Positions 1 through 11,409 of a DNA stretch of 64,000 bases are shown here, piece after piece. Below the pieces are notes generated by a model. It was given only the letters and a program-made list of their open reading frames with translations, ran no database searches and was not told where the DNA came from. The translations under genes were made by a program, and so were the position numbers. The stretch is from positions 11,972,907 through 12,036,906 of the forward strand of contig NC_068351.1 of assembly GCF_014633365.1 (NCBI RefSeq), in the 5' to 3' direction. Source of the DNA: Diospyros lotus. Lineage: Eukaryota > Streptophyta > Magnoliopsida > Ericales > Ebenaceae. Positions within the stretch are counted from its first letter, which is position 1. Every line of letters starts with the position of its first letter.

Positions 1-570
1 AAATTAAAGAAATTAGTTTTTGGACTTGAATTTATTATGATCTACAAATTATAATTAATTTAAAGACAATCATCATCTAACCATTACACTAAGAATTATA
101 TCATCATTTAAAATTTACTTAAACAAAAAGTAAACTTTGATTTGAGATCTTATGATTTATTTTTTACCTTCACAAGTCATCATCATACTTATATTAGAAC
201 ATTGTTAAATGTTTTGTCCTTGGCTTTCTTTGAATATATAAATTTAAAACATCTAAAAACAAAAATTGTAACTTTTATTCAGAAGAAAATGCTAAAATTC
301 ATATTCATACTTATTTGAGAGCGAATTGAAATCTAAATTCCTGAATTCAGATTGTAATTATAAAAGAATTTCGGACTGAATTATTATTTCTTGATCTAAA
401 TTTTAAATCAAAATTAGACCCAAATCCGAAGCATGTCCACCCACACCCAGTTGCTATCCTCAGTTCAGACTTCAGGGCTCAAAACACTATTCGGGTCATA
501 TCCCTATCCGGAACAGAGCCAAATCAAAACCAATGTTAGTTTCTCCTCATCCTACAATCCAAACACCCCC
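1..570. other. Intergenic AT-rich DNA upstream of RPS2
   Basis: No gene is supported here. The stretch is AT-rich, with no recognisable protein motif. The short open frame starting near 433 has no family resemblance and runs into the RPS2 promoter. Confidence 0.6.
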
Positions 571-583
571 TCAATCCTCTTGG

Positions 584-697
584 AAACCCTACTTCTTCCA
601 CAGAGCACGTATATAAGTTTTTCGCCCCCCAAAGCCTAGGGTTTCACGTCGCTCTCTTCTCTCGCTCGATCAACGTCTCTCTCTCTCTAAACCCTAG
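584..697 (+). promoter_or_regulatory. RPS2 core promoter and 5' UTR with TATA box and three telo-box motifs
   Basis: A TATA-like GTATATAAG lies at 609-617. Telo-box motifs (AAACCCTA or its complement) occur at 584-591, 637-644 (TAGGGTTT) and 689-696. A CT-rich leader (about 652-688) runs up to the ATG at 710. Telo-boxes and pyrimidine-rich starts are characteristic of plant ribosomal-protein promoters, where they drive coordinated expression in dividing cells. The start of transcription is probably between the TATA box and about 660. Motifs are seen directly; the role is inferred from the gene class. Confidence 0.65.
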
Positions 698-709
698 CTA
701 CAGACAACC

Positions 710-3234
710 ATGGCTGAGAGAGGTGGAGAACGAGGCGGTTTCGGCCGAGGCTTTGGCCGTGGCGGTAGGGGCGGCGACCGCGGTGGAAGGGGTGGCCGCC
801 GTCGCGGCCCCCGACGCGACGAGGAGGAGAAATGGGTTCCGGTGACCAAGCTCGGCCGCCTTGTCAAGGACGGCAAGATCCGAAGCTTGGAGCAAATATA
901 CCTCCACTCTCTCCCGATCAAGGAGCACCAGATTGTCGACACTTTGGTTGGGCCTTCGTTGAAAGATGAGGTCATGAAGATCATGCCTGTTCAGAAGCAG
1001 ACCCGAGCCGGTCAGAGGACTCGGTTCAAGGCCTTCGTCGTCGTCGGCGATTGTAATGGCCACGTCGGTCTGGGCGTCAAGTGCAGCAAGGAGGTGGCGA
1101 CGGCGATCCGTGGTGCGATTATACTGGCCAAGCTGTCGGTGATTCCGGTGAGGAGAGGCTATTGGGGTAACAAGATTGGGAAGCCTCATACGGTGCCGTG
1201 CAAGGTTACCGGAAAGTGTGGGTCCGTCACCGTGCGGATGGTTCCTGCTCCTCGTGGGGCCGGTATCGTGGCGGCGAGGGTGCCCAAGAAGGTGCTTCAG
1301 TTCGCCGGTATTGATGATGTCTTCACGTCTTCGCGTGGCTCCACCAAAACTCTTGGAAATTTCGTTAAGGTCTGATCTGTAACACGTACTGTTATAAATT
1401 CTGATTCTTAGGCTCTACCTCTGATCTCAACGCGGGTGCAATTTATCTTTCTGAATGATATTCAATACTCATTTGACTGCTATACTTGTTATGCATCTTA
1501 GGTGAGGAGCTCCTATTTAATAGTGGGTTGGGGAATGAAGATGCTTTTAATTGCCTACAAACTTATGTAATTGGATTGAAACCCTTCTTCAGCACATGTC
1601 TAATGTAGTCATCGGGATTATCATAGAAGTGGAATGAACTGTTTGTGAATTTAGTTAGATATGACCTATGAAATGAACTGTTTGTTTTTTTTCACTTTAA
1701 AGCTTTATAGGAGTTTTGAATTGGATATAGTATATCTTGTCTAATATGGTTTGATGTGGCGGATCCATATGTGTATCTGCCATCATATGAGTTAGATATG
1801 ATTTTGCCTTTTATGTTTACTTCTTGTTTATCAGTTTATGAGCCTTTTGGTTACAGCTTGTAGTTGAAGGACTTGTTTGGACTCTTAAAAGGTTTGAACA
1901 TTTGACTGTTTATTGTTTGAATGTTTTGTAGATCCGTTTTAATTGTTGATTCTATGAATCAGAGCCGTTTAAGGGTTGCATGGGTACTGGATGCTGTGGA
2001 CATGGGCATGTATTGGTCGTGCTTTGTTGAGTGCCTGATATTTTTCTTCTTTTTTCCTGTTCAACACCCTGCTTTGTTGGGGTTTATTTGTTAAAATACT
2101 CAAAAATTGATGTTTTTCTCTGTAGTTTTTTTCCATTGTTCTTAGCCCTAAATAATGCAAGCAATTTATGGAAAAGAGCTCAACATTCATATGGACAACA
2201 AGACATCAACTTTTCCCCTCTTTCCCTGTTATTTTTTTTTTGCTACTGCCGTTCTTTTCTCTTCTCAGTCCAAAATTTTTCCTGTTGGAATTATTTATTT
2301 TCAAGCCTCGTCTGCCCCTTTTTCTTTCCCGTTCTTCCCCTGCTGCATCATTCTTTTTTCCCGCTACTCAGTTATTTTTTCATTTTTTTGATTAGTTTTA
2401 TGGTATCTTCTGCCCCCACATCTCCCCCCCCAAAAGAAATCTAGTCACCTGGTTCACATGCTACAACAAGTCTTTATAAGCTTCAACAGTGTTTTTTGTT
2501 TTTTTTTTTTGGGGGGGGGGGGGTTTGGATTTATCATGTTGTATGGGATATGATTGTTATGTAAATGGAGTGTTTGACGTGTAGAGTAATACTTGATAGA
2601 TTCTTAATGTTAATAATATGATGTTGCATTCACATTATATTTTTATGCATTTTTGTTATATTTAGATAAAATTTATGTCATACACATATATAGGCTCTTG
2701 TAGGTTGTCTCATAACCTAATTTATTGGGGAAGTGGCTAGACAGTTTTGTTGAATTTAGTAGTACAAGTTCTACTTGTGTCTTTTGTTGGTTGCGTGTTT
2801 TATTTATTTATCCTTCTCAGGAGATTTACATTTGGAACAATTTCTTTTATGAGCCTTTGTTGTTAGTCAGATGTTTCATGCTCCAAAATTATTCAGCATA
2901 TATCAGGAACCCTACTTAATTGATCTGTCGATCTAATTTTGCACATATATTGTATTCAATTTATTTTGTTTGCTTGTTGGACTATGTTGTAAAATGAAAA
3001 TCTGAAACTGGTGCTCGGATTTTATTTGCTTTTAAAAATTGGGCAAGTGACCGGCGGATTATTTTGCAGGCAACTTTCGATTGTCTGCTGAAAACCTATG
3101 GGTTTCTGACCCCTGACTTTTGGAAGGAGACTCGCTTCTCAAAATCACCGTACCAAGAGTACACAGATCTGTTGGCAAAGCCCACCGCCAAGATTACCTA
3201 TGTTGAAGATGTACCAGAGAGGGTTGATGCTTGA
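710..3234 (+). CDS. RPS2: 40S ribosomal protein S2 (uS5), two exons
   Basis: This gene encodes the cytosolic small-subunit protein uS5, which helps shape the mRNA entry region and decoding fidelity of the 40S subunit. Exon 1 is 710-1369 (220 codons) and exon 2 is 3070-3234 (54 codons plus TGA), giving 274 residues, the usual plant length. Residues 2-36 form an Arg/Gly-rich RGG-type tail. The S5 double-stranded-RNA-binding fold starts near residue 84 and includes [20 protein letters not shown] (residues 95-114). The S5 C-terminal domain follows from about 168 into exon 2, which contains [15 protein letters not shown]. The intron (1370-3069) has AAG|GTCTGA and TTTTGCAG|GCA borders and falls between the codons for K220 and A221. 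The start sits in ACCATGGC, a good plant context, right after the telo-box leader. No damage is seen, so the gene looks functional. Confidence 0.96.
1370..3069 (+). other. RPS2 intron, T-rich, with poly(T)-poly(G) tract
   Basis: This 1.7 kb intron has GT..AG ends and is strongly T-rich. It contains an unusual run of about 12 T followed by 13 G (2499-2523). The open frames inside it (for example 2031-2444) are pyrimidine-rich and look like chance frames. I see no snoRNA box pair I could defend. Confidence 0.75.
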
Positions 3235-5667
3235 TCAGGTCAAGTCATTGTTTTGTTTTGTCAAAAAGTACTCTTAAGAAGCGTTTTGCTTAGGACCAGA
3301 CCACCCTAATACATAGATTGCTGGTTAAATGCTCTGCCCTTTTTTCCCTGTTCTGGCAATGGTACTTGAATTTCAATTTTGTGGTAAGACATCTGTTTAA
3401 TTTCGAGCTAAAATGTTATTATTATAATGCTTGCTTTATCTTTTATGGATGTTGATGGTCAATTTGGTAAATATTTTGATTTGCACCTGAACTGAATATT
3501 CTCTCTTTGGTTTGGAAAAGGTCTGAAATGCATGGTGCATATTCTTCATCTACCACGATTTAGGTATGTGCCTATGTGGGTTGATGATGCTGATGCTTTA
3601 ATTTGAAACTCTACTATTAAATCAAGATGAGAGATGTTCGCCAAAATTTTAATTCCATTTGAATTCAATTTTTCTTTTGAAAGATAAGCAATTGTATTCC
3701 CTTTTTCTTTTTCAATTATTTACTATTGAGGACTTGTGTTAGCTAATTAGATTGTTTTCTCTTTACTGTGTTTAATTCGTTCTTAATTTTTAATTTTTTA
3801 AAACACTCAAAATGTATTTATTTATTCATTTTTAAAAATATATTTTTTAAAACACAAAAAAAAATTATACACAAAATTTAAAATGTATAAAATTTGTTTT
3901 GATTGTTTTTAATCAAAATAATCTCTAAGGCCAAAACACAAAAAATGACTTCTATCCTTACTTTCGTTTAACTTTTTTTTCTCCTCTCTTCAATGCTATC
4001 ACTACTGTTGCCGTTGCCGCCACCGTCTTTATCGCCGCGATCATCGTTAATTGTCATCTTTTTTTTTTTGGCTATTCCTTCTAACCATCAACCCAGATCT
4101 ATCATTTAGTAGCGGGTTTCTTCATCTTTTAAGTCGGTGGCAAAAGGTTTCAGCGGCAAGAGACGACAACAATGGACTTTTAACGATGAGAGGCGACGAT
4201 GACAGGCAGCGAAGAAGAGATCCAACGACAAGGAAAGAGGAGAGGAAATCAAATAGAGTGGGGGGGGGAGAGTATGTATATATGTTAAATAATATATTTA
4301 TAAAATATATATCTTTGTGGTGATTTTTTAATTTATTTAGTTTTATTCATTTGTCATAAAAAGTCAAGTTGTGCGACTCAAGTTTGTAATTTTATTTTAT
4401 TGTTTTAATTTTTAAATTATACTTATTTTTTGTATTTATATTCAAACTTGTAATTATATCTCACTTGTTATTAAATTATTTGATATAATCTTATCATTCA
4501 CAATCACATTACGTAATTATTAGTTTACGTTTTTAATACTTTCAAGATATAGATTGAGCGATCAGATGAGCAATATGTCGGTGTTAATTCGGTGGATTGT
4601 GAGTTTGATTTTTACTTGTGCAAAGGTTAAATATTCAATTTATAATTTAATTCTTCTAACGTAATCGATAGCATGAGTATCGAGAGTCACGCAAGGATGA
4701 TTATCTTAAGTGTATGTTTTTAATTTTTATGTTTTTTTAAGTTAATTTATTTATTTATATTTTATTTTTATAATAAAAAATATTACAAAAACTCATTAAC
4801 TTTATAATTTTTTAACAATATATTAGCATTAAATAATTTTAATTTATTAAATAATTAAATTTATTAAATTAAATGCTATTAAAAATTTATTTTTAATATT
4901 TTAAATAAAACTCGTTTTCTAATTTTTTATTTTAAAAAATAATTTAAACATTTAACATTTATAGTGTTATTATTATTATTATTATTATTATTCAAATTGA
5001 TCTTATTTAAGTTTAGAAGGAATATGGAATTCAACAAACTTATTGCATCAGTCATCGCCTGGAATATACGAGATGTTTACAAGTCAACGACGCTGATAAA
5101 ACGCTCAGCCACATCGGCAAATTTTAGCAGTGGTTGTGCCATGCGGGCTATTTTATTCTTATTCTTAATATAAATATCGAATTATTGGTTTATATTTTTT
5201 TATCTCAAGACTAGTTTAGCTAAGTTTTTTTTCTTTGCAGTATTTAAGGTGGGTAGCATTTAAGTTGGATAGCGTTTAAACTAATAACGTATTTGAGTAG
5301 CGTTTAAACTGATAATGTATTTGGATAGATGTGCTTTTAAGCTGTCAGTGAATATTTATGTGTTTAGTTTGTAAAACTTAATAAGTTATTAAAATTTGAT
5401 AAAAAGAAAAAAATAGACATACTATTGAATAATAAAAATAAAATTTAAAAAATATTAATTTTTAATATAAAAAAATAAATATATTAATATAACATACATT
5501 AATATTTATAATATATATGTTAACATGTATACATATATATTTAACTATATATAATATGAGTGTGAATTTAATGGCCGGTGATTGCGACCAATGACGGGTG
5601 ACGGGGACGACTAGAGCGAAGATGAGGGCGATTGTGGCTGTTGGAGAAGATCTAGTGATGGGGGAAT
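3235..5667. other. RPS2 3' region and AT-rich intergenic DNA
   Basis: The first few hundred bases probably hold the RPS2 3' UTR. The rest is very AT-rich with simple repeats, such as an ATT run near 4965-4992 and a 28-bp tandem pair at 5270-5325. Small open frames at 4051-4323 and 4964-5173 show no protein-family signal. Confidence 0.6.
5270..5325 (+). repeat. Two-copy 28-bp tandem repeat
   Basis: The unit begins TAGCGTTTAAACT at 5270 and recurs at 5298 with a few substitutions. The surrounding bases (TTTAAGCTGTCAG near 5336) resemble the sub-terminal repeats of hAT-like elements, with a loosely similar inverted segment near 9120-9240. I could not define ends or a target duplication. Confidence 0.5.
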
Positions 5668-8600
5668 TGTAACACCTTAGGTATGAGTGTGAATTTAATT
5701 AAATAAATTATGAAAATAAGGGCATGTGGCATTTTAGAATTGTCCTAAGTTGGCTGATGGAAGTTTATAAATTTGAAATATCTCTAGAAGGACAATATGA
5801 TAATTTGGATATTATCATTAAAAGAGAATAATTATGGGTGAAAATGTGTAAATAAATCCTATGTAATGAATTTAATTTTGATTATTTTATAGAGAAATAT
5901 TAGATGGCCAAGATTGAAGATAGAGGGCTAAGTGGGTGTCAAATAGTGACACTTGACAAGTTCTTATTCAATAAGATAAGATATTAAAGAAATAAGAAAT
6001 GACCAAATTAAGTGCATGAATGACACTTGGAAAATTCTTGAAAAAAGAGAGGTGTGAATTATTTTGTGAGTGGATATTTTGAGTAAAAATGAGTGATTAA
6101 AGTAAATTAAAAAGGATTAGAAAAAGAGTTACTCTACCCTTTACTGAGGGTAATCATTAAAGTAAATAAGGTAAAGGGAAAATAAATTGGAAAGTTGTCG
6201 TGCAATTATGATGGAAAAATAATCTTATTAAATTAAATGAGAAATCATGCGAAATATGTCTTTCAAAGTGATGTATATGAAAATAGTCCTATTTAAATAA
6301 ATTTTACAAAATTGAAAATTCAAGGAATCCAATGGTTGAGAATGGTCTTGGAATAAGGCTTGATCCAATGGCCATGAGTGGTTTTTGAAGATTGGCATAG
6401 ATTGCCAACATAATGAGAGATTAATTTTAAGAAATGGATAGTAGAGATCTTGTTGGATAAGAGAATTTTCTCTTTAGTCAAGGATTGTGTTTCTTCTCAA
6501 GGGTAGAGATTGAATTTTATGTGATTAAAGGGATCAGATTAAAAGTTCATTAAGCACATGGATTGTGTTTGTAATGAAGGGTGGAGATTGGTTTTCTCAA
6601 TTTCATAAGACCCAAATGTTTGGATTAAATCTTGAGTTGAAGATAAAAATTAGAATGAGAAAATAGGAGAAATATAAATAAAAATGAGGAAGAGAAGGCC
6701 AAATCTGTTTGACCGAGAGTGAATTTGAAGTAGAAATAGAGAAGTTCAAATAAAGAGCAAGAGGTAAGCCTTGAAAGCCTTCTAGTTATTTTAATTTATA
6801 GTCTTGAAAATAGTTTTAATGATTAAAGATTATTTTTCTTCAAGTGTTGAAAGCAAATACGTCTTGCAAGCTAAAGATTGTGGAAGATCTAAAGAAGTTT
6901 AAGGTAAGGGATTATCTCATGGGTGGTGGTCTTGCATGTTTAGCAAATGTTTGTTATGAATTTCATGTGTTTGCAAGTATATATGCATTTATGTGCTCTA
7001 GTTAGAGATGTCAAAAGGGCCGGCCCGAGTCGGCCCACGGGCTTTTTAAAAGGGTCGGGCCTGGCCCTGGGCCCTTTTGCCATTGATAGGGCCCGGCCTG
7101 ACCCATGGCCCCCCTACAAAGGGGCCGGGCCGGGCCAGCCGTGGGCTAGGGCCGGGCCCTTACCCCACAGGGCCTAGTAGGCCCGACCTTTTTTTTTCTA
7201 TTTTTTAAATAATTTTTTTAAAAATAATACATATAATATATACATATATAAATATCAAAATAATACATATATAAAAATCATTTTTTTCTTTTAAAAATAT
7301 TTTTCATCTTAATTCTTAAGTTTTAAATATTATTTCATCATTTTATATTTCAAAATTCTATATGTCTTATAAATTTTTTTGTGAATTGATATGAAAAATA
7401 ATAAATTGATGGTTATTATTTATATACATTGTAAAATTAAATTTTTTAGTATCCAATATCAATAATTATTAAAGAATAACAAAATAAAAAAAAATGAGTA
7501 AGGGCCTAAATGATTGGCCCATAAAGGCCTCATGAGCCCGGCCCTAAAAGGGCCCAACGGGCCACGGGCTGGGCCGGGCCGTGGGCCCAATTTCTTTGGC
7601 CCGGCCCGGCCCTTTTTGAACAATAACGGGTCGGGCGGCCTGTGGGTTGCCCGGCCCTTTTGACACCTCTAGCTCTAGTGGACCTTTGGCCATAAAGAGG
7701 ACTGCGAGTTGGGAAAAATAGGTTCGCTGAAGTCTCCACCTTGAAAGGTTGTGAAGGCTAGGAAGACTACCCATATTTACATTACATCTCGCATTATATG
7801 GTTACTCATGCTCTCATTTGTTTGCATTACACCCTTACTGAGCAATAGCTCATAAGGTCATTTTGGACCTCTTTGTAGGTGGTGAAAACTTAAAGGGAAA
7901 TGACATCTTAGAAGGGGTAAGGGCTATGAGCATGGAAGACTAGTTGTATAACCTTTATATCTTGTAATAGTGGTTTAATACTTGATGACGTTTAAACTTG
8001 GATTTGTAACCTATTTTGGTGTATGTTGTGTGAATCAACTTATGGGTGGTATGATCTTATTTTTGTGTGAATGAGGTAGATTTATGCTTTATTTTAAGTA
8101 TATTTAGATTCTGGAGAATATGTGAATTTTTTTTTTAAAAAAAAGGGCTAGCAAGCTACTGCTGCTAGTAGGAATGCGCACGCGAGCACACGGCCGGCCC
8201 AGCGTGTGTTGGCGCGGCAAGCGCACTGCTAGTGCTGCTATCGCCTTTTGCTGATGTTTTCATTTATTTAATTTTAATTATTTTATTTTTGAAATTTCTA
8301 GAATAAAAGCATGTTTATAAAAATAAACAAATGTGGATTTGAGCCTCCAAAATATTTATTAATGTAAATTTTGAGGCATTTTCGAAAAAATTCCTATATT
8401 TTGGAAAATAAAATAAATGAGTATTTTCGTTGAATTTTGAAAAATGAATGAGAAAACTTGATGTTTTGAATTTCAAAAACTTACTTCCCGATAAGAATTG
8501 GGTGTATTTTGGGAAAAATAAATGGAGGATTGGTTAAAGGAAAAATGATTAAATTTTTCAAAGGGAGATTAACCTAAATATTTTTCAAGGAATTTTGGAA

Positions 8601-8967
8601 GTGAGAAAATTGGGTTAATAATTGGGCCAAATTTATTTTTTAATAATTAAGGTCTTGTGCCATAGTTAAATCAAACGAGTGTGGTTTGCTTATTTTTTGT
8701 CGAATTCTGGGAAATATCATCCCTTGGTTCTTTATTAAGAGCTAGAGAAAGGGTGATGCTTCACCAAGATTTCGAGTTTTATTTTCACAAGGTTTTTTTT
8801 TATTTTTTTTCTGAATCTTCGAGTGGAGCGAAGGGAGAGGTGAAGCCTAATTTTCACTTAGGACGTTTCTTATTAAAACATATCTCGTCTCTTCATTATT
8901 GTCTTAGTGAGTGAATAGTTAGTTGATTATTCACTAATAACACCCGTGGTGGGAGTGGGGTGTTACA
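5668..8967 (+). mobile_element. Long LTR, probably a solo LTR of a Tekay/Del-like Ty3/gypsy element, interrupted by a MITE
   Basis: The block starts TGTAACACC at 5668 and ends GGTGTTACA at 8967, the perfect inverted 9-mer ends typical of Tekay/Del gypsy LTRs. Flanking pentamers are GGAAT (5663-5667) and AGAAT (8968-8972), a near-match with one difference that fits an old target duplication. No gag or pol frame lies inside, so a recombined solo LTR is the simplest reading. Total length is 3.3 kb, about 2.6 kb once the nested MITE is removed, which is a normal length for this lineage. A GC-rich island lies at about 8145-8230. The lineage call is inferred from ends and length only. Confidence 0.7.
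7003..7671 (+). mobile_element. Non-autonomous hAT-type MITE with GC-rich ends and perfect 8-bp TSD
   Basis: The ends are terminal inverted repeats: TAGAGATGTCAAAAGGGCC at 7003 and its complement ending GACACCTCTA at 7671, with one mismatch. The flanking 8-mer GCTCTAGT is identical on both sides (6995-7002 and 7672-7679), the hallmark target duplication of hAT transposons. About 190 bp at the left and about 170 bp at the right are extremely GC-rich with repeated GGCCCG/GGGCC words, while the core (about 7200-7500) is AT-rich. No transposase frame is present, and the short frames across the GC-rich arms are compositional artefacts. It sits inside the 5668-8967 LTR and is therefore younger than it. 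Confidence 0.92.
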
Positions 8968-9614
8968 AGAATGGCATTACAGAGGATGAAGATGGGGGTA
9001 TGGGTTGGAAATAGGAAGAATTTATGACGGTAAATCAATAAATTAGTTGGTCAACTCAATTTTTAATTTGTATAGCTTTTGCAAAAGTTGGCCCCATATA
9101 ATTTTTTCCAAACGCTGTTGGAGTGGCGTTTAAGCCATGTAACTTAAACGTTGTTAAATACATCTAAACACTTTACTCACTTTTCTTAATAGCTTATAAG
9201 CTGTGGATACAGTTTATAAGCTGTCAAACCGCTTTGCCAAACTAAACATTAATATTCTAATAGAAATTTATCAGGAAGAAGAGAAGATGGTGTGTTACCA
9301 TAAAATTTCAGCATTTATAATGGTGAGAATTGTGTATTATTTTTGTTTGGCCGACCAGGTAAATTCTTTCCATAAAAAAAGATAGGTAACTCTTGACTTT
9401 TGTCTAGTTTTATTATTTTAATTTAACTTCACAATTTTGTAACCATTAACTCTTACTTTTATAAGCATTATAATTATATTATATAAAGATTACTAATTAA
9501 AATAATATGTGATGCTATAAGTTTTTGCACCAATAATTTCTTTTGGTTGAGTGATCCACTTGCCACTCAAATCTTGCTAAATATAATAAAAAAATGCGTT
9601 TTCATTGACTTGGT
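8968..9614. other. Intergenic AT-rich DNA
   Basis: No gene is seen. The segment 9110-9245 contains repeated TTTATAAGCTGT-like words, loosely inverted relative to 5300-5345. It could be the right flank of an older hAT-like element into which the long LTR inserted, but a target duplication was not found. Confidence 0.45.
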
Positions 9615-9728
9615 GATGTTAAAACGCATTTCAACAACAGACGCTCGTTAGAGATGTTAAAACGCATTTCAACAACAGACGCTCGTTAGAGATGTTAAAA
9701 CGCATTTCAACAACAGACGCTCGTTAGA
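9615..9728 (+). repeat. Perfect 38-bp tandem repeat, three copies
   Basis: Three identical consecutive 38-bp units begin GATGTTAAAACGCATTTC at 9615, 9653 and 9691, followed by a diverging GACGATTG. The identity of the copies suggests a recent local amplification. Confidence 0.97.
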
Positions 9729-11409
9729 GACGATTGACATGTTTTTTTTCTCCTCATGCCTCACTCCTAATTTTTTGGAAGTTTGAATCATCTCTTGATC
9801 AATTCTCTTGTCCTTGATCGACCATCCCTTTGTTGTCATTTCCTTGCCGGCCAGTTGCTCGATGCTCGATGCTGCTGTCGATTCAATTGCCCTATGCTCA
9901 ATTGCTCGACGCTATTGCTTGCGAGGTCGCGTTTCCAACTTTGATTGCTCGGTTCTCTCTTGCCATTAATTGCTTGATGCTAGGTGCTCAATAAGAGTTA
10001 AAAGGGACCATGTCATCACTTTGATAACTAGACCTCATTGATTTTCCAAGTGAAAAGATTAAAAGATTCGATAAGTTGAGCCAGAATAATTGTCACCGTA
10101 ACGAATGTGCTCTTTTAACTCTTCTGACCAATTCCATAACTTGGTTGTCCTCCCATGGAAGTTGGTTTCCTCAAGACAAGTCCCCCCGAATTCAAGGTTC
10201 TCATTTTTTTTTTTTTTTTTTTTTGTCTTCGGTGGCCTTCTTTGTTCATTATGGTGAGGGTGTTGTCCATTGGAATGAGATTGGGTATCCTCTACATGTC
10301 CGTAAAGAGTAGACAAGCAATCCTTCTATAGCTGACCACCTCAGAGAATCTATATTCTTGCTTTTAGTTGTTGAAGTTGTCCTAGTAGGAAATTCCTCAT
10401 GCAATGGATGGTAGTATTCCTCTATTTGGTCTCGAGGATAGGTTTGAATCTCACCAGCCAGTGGTTGTGATGGCACATTCGGTGCAAGTTTAGTTATCAA
10501 GTCATTGGGATTTCTCAACATCGAGTCCCCTTCTTCTCATTGTGCCTGGGACTACTGTTCATGTGAAGAATTCAAAGCTAGGGTTCCCATAAACAACCCC
10601 AATTGATGTTGTAAGATTCACCAATAGTTTTTTGGGCCAGGTGATCCACTTGGTGCTTAGTTGGCACCTTTCTTGTTGAATATGATGAAATAATGAACCT
10701 ACAAAACAAAATTAAAGCCTACTTAGGGGCGTTCCTAAATTGACTTTCGACGGTCTAGTTAGGAAATAGAATGAGAGAAAAGCAAAATGATAGAAATGTT
10801 TTCCTTCTGGTGAAAAAGATGAGAGAAGTCATTTCTTTTTTTTTTTTCTATTGGATTGTGTCTATTGGTTTCTTCTGGGTGTGTTCTGTGACCTGCACAC
10901 CTTTTTATTTGAAAATGCTATTTGGGCTCTCAACTTTGATATTTGAGGTGACCATTGATGTATTATATATTTTTATTAATTTAATACATAATATAATATA
11001 TTATATTAATACATGAGTGTCATCTCAAGTATCAAAATTAACATTTTTATTTTTTTATATCATGGTGGCATGGTTATATCAAAGTTTTTCTCGAGTCAAA
11101 ATACCTCCTTTAAAGATGGGTGTAGCAATGGTGGAGCCGACAAGGCATAGTGTGCAGCGTTGTTGAGCCTCAGAACGATTGGCTTCAAGAGTGAACTATG
11201 GAGTTAACCTCTCATGGACAACCTTTTTTTAGAGTCAACAACCTTTTTTATGTTTTTCTCATAACACACTGTTAAAACCAATTATACTCCAGACTCAACA
11301 ACCTTACTCAGTGCTTCTCGTTAACTCCACCCTCACTATAACACCTATCTTCAACCTGTTCCACCCTTGAGTCCCTCTCTTGATTGAAGAAAATCTCTGA
11401 TATAATAAT
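9729..11409. other. Intergenic DNA, possible degraded retroelement
   Basis: Overlapping minus-strand frames at 10059-10521 are moderately long but show no family motif I recognise. The block has the look of decayed retroelement coding sequence, but I cannot assign it. A (T)n tract lies near 10205-10224. Confidence 0.4.

Noticed and set aside
698..1189. Long open frames antisense to RPS2
   Set aside because: They mirror the GC-rich coding frame of a clear ribosomal-protein gene and show no domain of their own.
2031..2444. 137-residue frame in the RPS2 intron
   Set aside because: Phe/Ser-rich translation of T-rich intron sequence; it lies between confirmed splice sites.
6947..7774. Pro/Gly/Ala-rich frames around 6947-7774
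   Set aside because: They are translations of the GC-rich arms of the hAT MITE, not genes.
5230..9245. Larger hAT-like element enclosing the 5668-8967 LTR
   Set aside because: Similar TTTATAAGCTGT-like words occur on both sides, but terminal repeats and target duplication could not be matched.
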